DNA of 47,087 nucleotides from Lachnoclostridium sp. UBA3262 (GTDB lineage Bacteria > Bacillota > Clostridia > Lachnospirales > Lachnospiraceae): positions 1-47,087 of the forward strand of contig DEUM01000015.1 of the NCBI GenBank assembly GCA_002362575.1, read 5' to 3'. Positions 16,819 through 24,465 of the stretch are shown here, piece by piece. Made by a program: the position numbers and the translations under genes. The notes below the pieces were generated by a model, which was given only the letters and a program-made list of their open reading frames with translations, did no database searches and was not told the origin of the DNA. The first letter of the stretch is position 1. The number at the start of each line of letters is the position of its first letter.

Positions 16819-18042
16819 TTGGCAATATTTTTGATTGCAATCGGACTTTTTTTTACCGGGATAGATTTTTATCTGGTACCGGGTATCAGCTATCCGGATT
16901 ATGTGAAGCCACAGGGGGAATTCCTTGGGACACAGATGAAGGATAGTATTCAGGAGCATGTCACAAAAAATATTCTGGGAGGGCAGCTTCAGGTTGACAT
17001 TTTGCCGGATATCATCGGCTGTCTTTTGATTTTTATTGGCGTAATTATGCTTGTCAAGCACAATAAAAAATATATCAGCTGTCTTTTGCTGGCAGTCATT
17101 ACCGGTGTGCTTACACTGGCGCTGCGCATTGTTCCGTTTTACATTAACAGTGCGGCGCTCGTTGTGACAACGCTTGCCATTTTTGTACTGATTCCTATAT
17201 TTGAAATCTGGATGGAATACAAGGTCATATATACGACAGTGGGAATTTCGGATGATATGGCAAACTGGGGGACGAACCGACGGATGCTGTTTTGCTGGTG
17301 GCTTACGGTATTTGCAAGAGTTTTTATTACCTGTCTGACCTTTTCCGGGCTGACCGCAGTGAAACGATGGTATGAGGCGGCGCTTTTGATTTTTACGGTT
17401 TTATACCTATACCAGTTGATTCAGACGAGAAAATATGTAGGAGTTTACAAGGTATACAAGGAGGGCTTTAACAGCGCCGTAGTGCCGGAATATATCCGGG
17501 AGAAAATGCAGGGCGTGTCTTTTCATGAGAACCGGGACATTTCAATGGACGAGCTGCGTTTTACGAGGGTTCTCTATTATGATTTTAACGGGCAGGTGCA
17601 GGAGGGAGAGCTGATTGTCAACCAAAAGATTGCGTATCAGACGATGCGTGCCTTTTATCAGCTATACAAAATGGAGTATCCGATTGAAAAAATCCGGCTT
17701 GTCGATGAGTACGAGGCGGATGATGAGCAGTCTATGGCGGACAATAATTCTTCTGCGTTTAATTACCGGACGGTGGAAGGGCAGGAGGAGCTTTCGAAGC
17801 ATGCGCTGGGGCTTGCGATTGACATCAATCCCCGGATGAATCCTTATGTGAGGGGAGACGAGTTTTTTCCGAAAAATGCTGCCGAGTATCTCGAGCGTGA
17901 TGTGGAAAAATGTACCGGAGTCCACAAGGACAAGATGATTCATAAAAATGATCTGGCATACCGGATTTTCCGTCGGAATGGCTTTGAGTGGGGCGGAGAG
18001 TGGAGCCATGCAAAGGATTACCAGCACTTTGTTGCGAAATAG
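16819..18042 (+). CDS. Polytopic membrane protein with C-terminal M15 (VanY-like) peptidase domain
   Basis: The 407-aa protein starts at TTG 16819 behind a perfect AGGAGGTGG site. The N-terminal half has about six hydrophobic helices (around 1-18, 62-80, 84-106, 111-131, 155-177 and 184-202). The C-terminal domain has the M15 zinc-site signature SKHALGLAIDINPRMNPY (about residues 318-335) and the ending WSHAKDYQHF, matching D-Ala-D-Ala carboxypeptidases or L,D-/D,D-endopeptidases of peptidoglycan. A multi-helix membrane anchor on this domain is unusual; most M15 enzymes are soluble or have one helix. It is the last gene of the operon, directly before a terminator, and the context suggests wall remodelling. 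Confidence 0.85.
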   Translation: MAIFLIAIGLFFTGIDFYLVPGISYPDYVKPQGEFLGTQMKDSIQEHVTKNILGGQLQVDILPDIIGCLLIFIGVIMLVKHNKKYISCLLLAVITGVLTLALRIVPFYINSAALVVTTLAIFVLIPIFEIWMEYKVIYTTVGISDDMANWGTNRRMLFCWWLTVFARVFITCLTFSGLTAVKRWYEAALLIFTVLYLYQLIQTRKYVGVYKVYKEGFNSAVVPEYIREKMQGVSFHENRDISMDELRFTRVLYYDFNGQVQEGELIVNQKIAYQTMRAFYQLYKMEYPIEKIRLVDEYEADDEQSMADNNSSAFNYRTVEGQEELSKHALGLAIDINPRMNPYVRGDEFFPKNAAEYLERDVEKCTGVHKDKMIHKNDLAYRIFRRNGFEWGGEWSHAKDYQHFVAK

Positions 18043-18105
18043 AACGATTGCAAAAAGTCAGAGCTATCAGCAAATGAGGTAAGGATGTTTTTTAACAAGA
18101 AAAGT

Positions 18106-18143
18106 AAACGGCTGGCAACAAATATGCCAGCCGCTTTATTTTT
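18106..18143 (+). terminator. Rho-independent terminator of the cysK-M15 operon
   Basis: CGGCTGGCA (18109-18117) pairs with TGCCAGCCG (18125-18133) around a 7-base loop, followed by CTTTATTTTTC. It ends the transcription unit starting at the promoter near 8369. Confidence 0.88.
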
Positions 18144-18224
18144 CGGGAAAGAAGTTGTATGATAATTTATGATATATTATATCAAATGGAAGCTCAGGCA
18201 CGAATAAGATCGGAGGAAGAATAC

Positions 18225-18356
18225 ATGAAACACGGACATTTAAAGAAGAAAATTGGTTCACTGCTGCTGGCAGCGGTACTTGTGGCAGGTACGGTGTCAA
18301 ATTCCGTGCCGGAGGCGGGCAGGTTGATTCGCAAACGCAGCAGGCAGTTGGCATAG
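18225..18356 (+). pseudogene. Detached signal-peptide start of the frameshifted surface protein
   Basis: ATG 18225 has a good CGGAGGAAG site and opens a typical signal peptide (KHGHLKKKIGSLLLAAVLVA). The frame then runs into arginine-rich sequence and a stop at 18356. In the frame one base earlier, the text continues as GGGQVDSQTQQAVGIANITS and joins the 635-aa body without a stop. A one-base loss around 18310-18330 therefore separates export signal and body. No slippery heptamer for programmed frameshifting is visible. This may be a real mutation or a sequencing error. Confidence 0.8.
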
Positions 18357-18388
18357 CAAATATTACAAGTGGAGACAGAAGTTTTACT

Positions 18389-20296
18389 ATGTATGCCGGT
18401 TCGATTCATGGAACTGAGTGTGACTTTTTGTCAAGGGACTATGAGGGTATAGAGGCAAAGTTTTTAGGGGGCAGTGTGGATAATATGAAGGTGGAATTGC
18501 CTGCCACTTACCAGCAAGGAGGTGGACCGGATTATATGGGGAAGGTTTTGACCACTCCCATTTACTTTGGACAGCCTGTGAAGCAGGGGACAAAAATAAA
18601 GGTTGACTTTAGCTGGACTGAGGAGTGGGACGGCGAGTTACCTGATGTGCCGGTAGTTCAGGCGGCTGAGGGATATACACTTACGGAAACGGATTTGGCA
18701 AATCTGGACATAGAAGTGATTGCCAGCGGTTATACAGATACCGAGTTTCAAAAAAAGATAGAAAACGGAGTGATTGTGCTGTATCGGCACAGCCATAACC
18801 TGATAAAGAAGGCGGCTGTTCCTGCGACCTGTGAAACGCAGGGGACAGGCGAATATTGGAAATGTGAAGGTACGGACGGCTGCGGCAAGATGTTTTCTGA
18901 TGAGGCAGGTACAACTGAAATTACGTTGGACGATGTAAAAACCGACGCACTCGGGCATAACTATGACACTTCCACATGGGGGTATAAAGGAACGGACGGA
19001 CATGCCCATACGTGCAGTAGATGTGGGGAACATGATACAGTCGTGGCGCATACGGAAGATAGTGGAACCAAAACAAAGCTGCCGACAGAAACAGAAACGG
19101 GAATCTGCACATACAAATGTACGGTCTGCGGCAAAGAACTCCGGACAGAAACCATTCCCGCAACAGGTACGACGGGAGACGATAAGGGAAAAATCAGCAC
19201 AGACATTGAAAAAGGAGAAAATGTGCCTACAGTAAAAATCCCTGCATCTAACGAACTGGCAAATATATTACTGACGCCGGAAGAAAAGCAGCAAGTGGAA
19301 AAGGGGACGGATATCCGGATTGTTCTCAAGGTGGAGGACGCATCGAAAAATGTCAGCGGGGCAGACAAAGTGCTTATAGAATCAGCCTTAAAGAATGGGG
19401 CGGCGGACGGATACTCCATCGGGCAGTACCTTGACATTAATCTTATTAAGATAATCGGCGGAAATAACAGCAGCCGAATATCTAAAACAAACAGCAAAAT
19501 CAAAATTGCAATCACCGTGCCGGAAGCTTTAAGAAACACGGACAGCGGCAGGACAAGGACGTTTGCGGTAATCCGGGTGCATGACGGAAAGGCAGAGCTT
19601 TTGAATGACATAGACAGCAGTGCTGATACCATAACGATAGAAACAGACCGTTTCTCTACCTATGGCATCGTATACAAAGATAGTGGAGCAGCGCCAACGG
19701 TAACACCATCGCCACAGCCGACCAACAAGCCGTCACCACTCTTACTGGCAACCGGAAAGCAGACCGGAAAAAATGCCATAAAGCTGAACTGGCTGAAATG
19801 TAAGAACATATCCGGGTATGAAGTATACTCATCCTACTGTGACGGCAAAAGTAATTATAAGAAAGTTAAAACCATAAAGGCAACCGGAAAACGGACATGG
19901 ACTCACAGAAAATTAAAGAAGAACCGCGTTTATAAATATTTCATTGCTGCCTACAAAATGGAAAATGGGAAGAAAATTACCATTGCCAAATCACCGGTCA
20001 TCCATGTGGCAATGAAAAATGCAAAGCAGACAAATGTTAAGAGTATTCGGGCAAATAAGACAAAAATAACGCTGAAAAAGGGGAAAACCTTCCAAATCAA
20101 GGCAAAGATTAAGCGGGAGAACGGGAAAAAGAAAGCGCTGTCCCACGCTGCCAAGCTGCGTTATTACACGGATAACGGCAAAATTGCCGCTGTGTCAAGG
20201 AAAGGAAAGATTACGGCAAAGGGAAAAGGAATATGTAGGATTTATGTCATTGCTAATAATGGGGTATCAAAGAAGATTAAGGTTACGGTAAAATAA
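18389..20296 (+). CDS. Cell-surface protein body: cysteine/histidine repeats, FN3-like and lysine-rich Ig-like domains
   Basis: The 635-residue body belongs with the signal peptide at 18225 but lies one frame away, and ATG 18389 itself has no ribosome site. An N-terminal region is followed by H/C-rich repeats with GHNYDTSTWGY, CSRCGEHD and CTVCGKELR, a motif family seen in many Firmicutes surface proteins. Next are a soluble domain (about 275-430) ending in TDRFSTYGIVY, a PTNKPSP linker, and a fibronectin-type-like domain (WLKCKNISGYEVYSS). The C-terminus is a Big_2-like Ig module with IAAVSRKGKITAKGKG. No LPXTG sorting signal is seen; attachment may rely on the basic module. As read, the gene is probably not exported. 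Confidence 0.75.
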   Translation: MYAGSIHGTECDFLSRDYEGIEAKFLGGSVDNMKVELPATYQQGGGPDYMGKVLTTPIYFGQPVKQGTKIKVDFSWTEEWDGELPDVPVVQAAEGYTLTETDLANLDIEVIASGYTDTEFQKKIENGVIVLYRHSHNLIKKAAVPATCETQGTGEYWKCEGTDGCGKMFSDEAGTTEITLDDVKTDALGHNYDTSTWGYKGTDGHAHTCSRCGEHDTVVAHTEDSGTKTKLPTETETGICTYKCTVCGKELRTETIPATGTTGDDKGKISTDIEKGENVPTVKIPASNELANILLTPEEKQQVEKGTDIRIVLKVEDASKNVSGADKVLIESALKNGAADGYSIGQYLDINLIKIIGGNNSSRISKTNSKIKIAITVPEALRNTDSGRTRTFAVIRVHDGKAELLNDIDSSADTITIETDRFSTYGIVYKDSGAAPTVTPSPQPTNKPSPLLLATGKQTGKNAIKLNWLKCKNISGYEVYSSYCDGKSNYKKVKTIKATGKRTWTHRKLKKNRVYKYFIAAYKMENGKKITIAKSPVIHVAMKNAKQTNVKSIRANKTKITLKKGKTFQIKAKIKRENGKKKALSHAAKLRYYTDNGKIAAVSRKGKITAKGKGICRIYVIANNGVSKKIKVTVK

Positions 20297-20299
20297 TCG

Positions 20300-20352
20300 A
20301 ACAGTGCCAAGTCGAACCCGCTGTGAACGGCGTATTTGACTTGGCATTATTA
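20300..20352 (+). terminator. Hairpin after the surface-protein gene
   Basis: TGCCAAGTC (from 20305) pairs with GACTTGGCA (ending at 20346), followed by TTATTAG. The stem is long but the loop is wide and the T-run weak, so it is a probable terminator. Confidence 0.5.
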
Positions 20353-20416
20353 GTTTAAGCAGGAAAATATAGTACAGAATGTGAAAAATTATATAAACAA
20401 CCATATAAACAATTAC

Positions 20417-20446
20417 TTGCCAAATAGTCTCTTGTCATGTTATTAT
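20417..20446 (+). promoter_or_regulatory. Possible promoter of the large repeat surface protein
   Basis: TTGCCA (20417-20422), an 18-base spacer and TATTAT (20441-20446) lie 65 bases before ATG 20511. A short tandem duplication (TATGTATCAA twice, 20460-20482) sits in the leader. Confidence 0.4.
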
Positions 20447-20510
20447 AATAACGAGCGTTATGTATCAAGTATTATGTATCAAATGTTATTATTATGATTG
20501 GAGGTTATTT

Positions 20511-23500
20511 ATGAGAAAAATCAAGAAGATTTGCGTACTATTGTTGAGCATGGCTCTGATTTTTGGTGGTTTGCAGATAGCGCCGGAATATCAGTCCATG
20601 GCGGCAAAGAAGAAGATGAAATTGTCGGCGAAAAAGCTGACTCTTAAGGTGGGAAAGAAAAAGAAACTGAAGGTTAAGAATAAAAAGGGGAAAGTAAAAT
20701 GGAAGTCATCCAAGAAAAAGGTGGCGACGGTTTCCAAAAAGGGCGATGTCAAGGCGAAAAAGATTGGTAAGGCTACGATTACGGCTACCATTACATACAA
20801 AAAGAAAAAAACAAAATTAAAGTGTAAGGTAACTGTAGTAAAAAAGGGAAAAGCGACGAAAAAACCGACGCAGAAGCCGACGCAGAAACCGATAAATAAA
20901 CCGACACAGAAGCCGACGAATAAGCCGACACCGGTGAAGCCTTCTACTGCGTCTCCTATTGATACGAGCAAAGCGACAGAGTGGAATGTAGAAAAGCAGG
21001 GAGAATTTCTGATTTCCGGTATTCAGTTTGCTGATAAGTCTTTGACATATCAGATACCATCCGATGAGGAAGTTGTTCTGGTAGATACAGGGACGAAAGG
21101 CAGTGTAAAGGAAGTAGTCCCTGACTTGTCGAAATGCAAATTTGAAGTTTATGCGGCAGGCAAGGGCTATTCGCAGACGCAGACAGGGGATATTAAGTGG
21201 AGTGACAAGTCTTATCATCCAAACAATATGGGACATGGCTATTATACGTTTAAGCTGTATATTGTTAAAGATGGAAAGACATATTTCCGAACATATAAGA
21301 TGGCGGATAAAATAAAAACTGTACAGGATGATGGGGAGAATCTTACGATTACTTCCATTCAGTCCGGTGGAAAAGAGCTTGCTTTGTCGAAAGACAGGGC
21401 AGATGCAAGGCACTATATGATGGAGCTGAGTTCGGGGGCTGCTAATATCAAAGCAATGATACCGGACATGGAGAAAGCAACATTTACTGTTACTTATATG
21501 GGTAAAAAAGTAACGGTGGAAAAGGTAAAGGATGTTCAGTGGGAAAGCCGATCCTACTATGATGATTATGAGGAGGGGACGGGATATTATACTTTTACGC
21601 TGGTTGTGAAAAATGGCTCACAGCAGATTGAGCTGGGAATGTTCTTAAGTGATTATAATGAAAATCTGGCAGTGGAGGAGTATTCGTATTCTTTAAATGG
21701 AACAAGTCATAGGGAAACGGTAAGAGATTACACATCCATACTGACGATGGAAATAGAGAAAGGCAAGACATTAAAACAGGTCTTTCCGGATGTGGCGTCT
21801 GCCTTTACATTTACCTGTTCTTACCATGACAGATTATTTAAAGATGTCAAGGCAACAGAGGTAGTATGGAAGGACACGCCTTACTGGGAAAATGAATGTG
21901 ACAAAGGATATTACACTTTTACACTGGCAGTTACAGTAGGGAACGGAAAGCAGGTAAAGAGAACATTTGAGCTTGTGGAGAAGTACCAGACGATAACGTT
22001 TGCTGTCAGTGGAACGCTAAAAAGTGGAGCCGGAGAGTTGGTTTCAGGGGAAACTCTGACATTCGGGACGAATAGCAGTGAGACGGTGGCTTATAAAACA
22101 AAGACGGGAGCCGGTGGAACGTATTCAATTGACTTGCCAACCGGGGAGTGGAATGTTTACTGGAATAAATACAAAGTAGATACAATAACGGTAGGCAAAG
22201 AAGCTCTTACCCATAATATTAACGCGGAGAATTTCATAAAATGTTCCGGAACGGTTTCGCGGCTTGGAACGACATGGAAAGACTGTGATATGGAATTTAT
22301 AGGTGATGAGACGGTCATTGTTCACAGTGATGCGAATACAGGAGCTTTTTCTGTGTATCTTCCGAAAGATGAGACATTCTACATTTTTATAGACAATTTT
22401 TACATGGACAGCTACAGTACATACAATGCAGAGGGGAATATAACGAGCGATATTTCCTGTGACTATGTAAAAATATCCGGGACAATCTATCAGAGTGGTA
22501 CGACGCCGCTTGCAGATGGGCAATTTTGCATATATGCAGAAGGTCAGTGGGATGACGAGGGGAAGCGTTTCTATACTGACGAAAATGGGAAATATCAGAT
22601 ATACGTAGATAAAAATAGTGATATTTCATTAAAGCATATCGATTCTGGTAGTACAATCGGTGAGTTTTCGGTAACTGATACCGATGTTACCCGGGATATG
22701 ACGGTAGGAGTTACCCATGTTACAGGATTGCTGACAGCAATGAATGGAGACGTTCTGTCAGAGTATGGAATTGACTTGAAAAGTGAGGATGGTCTTACCG
22801 GTAATTTGGAAACGGATGAGGAAGGAAGATATTCTGCCTATCTGAAACCGGGTACTTATACTGCCACAGTAAGTGATATGGCAGAGTGCACCCAGAAGGT
22901 GGTAGTTGGCAGTCAGAGTGTGGTATGTAATCTTCAGGCAAAGCTCTATAAGGTCGGCGGACAGGTAACAAATAATGGGGAGCCGTGGAAGAACTTAAAC
23001 CTTTATTTGTGTCGAAAGGGAGAAGAAGATGAAGGCGGATGGAGCGATGTCTCAGATGAGAATGGTCAATATGGCCGTTATCTCTCAGAAGGGACTTGGA
23101 TTATCTATCCCGAAGGATTTTCTAAAGAATCTGGTGTAGAGGTAAAAGTTACGGGCGACACGAAGAAGGATCTACAGTTTAGTTTTAGGGAAGCAAAGGG
23201 GCATATTTATCGAAAAGAGGGCATCGAATTTGAGAAGGGAAGCGGTATCTTTCTGATTGTCGAGGATCCGGACGGAGAGCAGTTGGAGGAATTTCTGCAC
23301 CTAGATGACAGCAGTGAATATCATTTGTATGTGAGCAAACCGGGGAAATATACGGTTTACAACGGCGGTAATATGCAGCCGCTTACCACCTTTACTGTAA
23401 ACGAAGGCACACCTGTAACGACGCATGATATTATATGTAATCTGAACAAGGTAACCGGATCTGTAACCGGTATACGGGACGGTCAGGAGAGGTATCTGAA

Positions 23501-24452
23501 CTTTGAGACGGAAGATGGGGATACATGGAGTCCTAATGATACGGGCGAGGTAAAGGATGAAAAGATGCCGTACTTGATTTATCTTCCGGCGGGGAATTAT
23601 CAGGCGTATATACAAGAAGGAGAAAATCCGGAGAAAAAAGAAGTTACGGTAACGGATGACATGACTTTTGATATCGCTGCAAAGGTAACTTATCGGGTTT
23701 CCGGTACCTTGTCTCATTTTTCAAAGCCGTGGGGAGGACAGGATATTTCCTTTAGTGAGAGTGATTCTATGGCTGGTGGTGATAATAAGTCTGCTGTATC
23801 GAAAAACGATGGTTCTTACGAAGTATATCTGAGCCCGGGAACATATACTGTTGCAGTAGGCAGCGAGCAAGTGTTGCAGGGGGAGGGAGAGCTGTTGACT
23901 GTTACAGTAACGGACAGTGATATCAGCAAGGATATTTCCATGGATATGATTGAGATAAGCGGAAAGGCACTGGTAAAAGGAAAACCTCTGCAAAATGAAA
24001 CGATTTCATTTGAATATGAGTTGGAGGATGGCAGCAATTACATACAAAGTACCTCAACAGATTACGAAGGAAATTATAAATGCCTTTTGCAGCCGTCGCA
24101 GACTTACCAGATTATCTTTAATGATTTGACGATTGGTACAGTCAGCGCAGAACAGCAGGATATCGAAAAAGATTTAGATATAAATGCGACAAAGGTATCC
24201 GGTAAATTCAAAAGGGAAGATGGTACCGGCATTAGTGATGCCAACTTATACTTTTGCGAGCAGGGAACAGATAAAAGGGTGTATGCATGGGCTAGTAATT
24301 GGATGGACTGTGAAGGAGAGTTTTCGGTATATCTGGCACCGGGGACATATGATGTAAAATATCAGGAACAGATGGATAGTGAAAAGACCGTATTTACAGA
24401 TCTGCAAGTGGGAGAGAGTGATATAGAGCAGGATATTGTATATTTCGAATAA
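20511..24452 (+). CDS. Giant secreted repeat protein: lysine-rich Ig module plus carboxypeptidase-regulatory-like repeats
   Basis: The 1,313-aa protein starts at ATG 20511 with GGAGG 8 bases upstream. A signal peptide (about 1-30) precedes a very basic Big_2-like module (LTLKVGKKKKLKVKNKKGK, then VATVSKKGDVKAKKIGK). A KPTQ/KPTN tandem linker follows, then a beta-rich region with three related blocks containing W..KSYY/W..TPYW and GYYTFTL. From about residue 520 there are about ten repeats of 75-85 residues. Their pattern VSGTV..G...TDENG.Y..YL.PGTY.V resembles carboxypeptidase-regulatory or CnaB-like beta sandwiches. No LPXTG motif or catalytic site is seen. A stalk-like adhesin or wall-binding protein is the likely role. 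The next gene is its paralogue. Confidence 0.88.
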   Translation: MRKIKKICVLLLSMALIFGGLQIAPEYQSMAAKKKMKLSAKKLTLKVGKKKKLKVKNKKGKVKWKSSKKKVATVSKKGDVKAKKIGKATITATITYKKKKTKLKCKVTVVKKGKATKKPTQKPTQKPINKPTQKPTNKPTPVKPSTASPIDTSKATEWNVEKQGEFLISGIQFADKSLTYQIPSDEEVVLVDTGTKGSVKEVVPDLSKCKFEVYAAGKGYSQTQTGDIKWSDKSYHPNNMGHGYYTFKLYIVKDGKTYFRTYKMADKIKTVQDDGENLTITSIQSGGKELALSKDRADARHYMMELSSGAANIKAMIPDMEKATFTVTYMGKKVTVEKVKDVQWESRSYYDDYEEGTGYYTFTLVVKNGSQQIELGMFLSDYNENLAVEEYSYSLNGTSHRETVRDYTSILTMEIEKGKTLKQVFPDVASAFTFTCSYHDRLFKDVKATEVVWKDTPYWENECDKGYYTFTLAVTVGNGKQVKRTFELVEKYQTITFAVSGTLKSGAGELVSGETLTFGTNSSETVAYKTKTGAGGTYSIDLPTGEWNVYWNKYKVDTITVGKEALTHNINAENFIKCSGTVSRLGTTWKDCDMEFIGDETVIVHSDANTGAFSVYLPKDETFYIFIDNFYMDSYSTYNAEGNITSDISCDYVKISGTIYQSGTTPLADGQFCIYAEGQWDDEGKRFYTDENGKYQIYVDKNSDISLKHIDSGSTIGEFSVTDTDVTRDMTVGVTHVTGLLTAMNGDVLSEYGIDLKSEDGLTGNLETDEEGRYSAYLKPGTYTATVSDMAECTQKVVVGSQSVVCNLQAKLYKVGGQVTNNGEPWKNLNLYLCRKGEEDEGGWSDVSDENGQYGRYLSEGTWIIYPEGFSKESGVEVKVTGDTKKDLQFSFREAKGHIYRKEGIEFEKGSGIFLIVEDPDGEQLEEFLHLDDSSEYHLYVSKPGKYTVYNGGNMQPLTTFTVNEGTPVTTHDIICNLNKVTGSVTGIRDGQERYLNFETEDGDTWSPNDTGEVKDEKMPYLIYLPAGNYQAYIQEGENPEKKEVTVTDDMTFDIAAKVTYRVSGTLSHFSKPWGGQDISFSESDSMAGGDNKSAVSKNDGSYEVYLSPGTYTVAVGSEQVLQGEGELLTVTVTDSDISKDISMDMIEISGKALVKGKPLQNETISFEYELEDGSNYIQSTSTDYEGNYKCLLQPSQTYQIIFNDLTIGTVSAEQQDIEKDLDINATKVSGKFKREDGTGISDANLYFCEQGTDKRVYAWASNWMDCEGEFSVYLAPGTYDVKYQEQMDSEKTVFTDLQVGESDIEQDIVYFE
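20860..20937 (+). repeat. Tandem KPTQ/KPTN codon repeats
   Basis: Tandem 12-base units encode KPTQ/KPTN/KPIN between the basic Ig module and the beta-rich domain. A shorter set occurs in the paralogue at 24805-24870. Such repeats can expand or contract and set the spacer length. Confidence 0.7.
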
Positions 24453-24465
24453 AAAATATAAAAAA

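Noticed and set aside
18300..18340. Programmed frameshift in the surface-protein gene
   Set aside because: No slippery heptamer, stem-loop or stimulatory element is visible; a mutation or read error is simpler.
20860..20937. CRISPR-like short repeats in the KPTQ region
   Set aside because: The units are 12-base codon repeats in frame within a coding linker, with no spacers.
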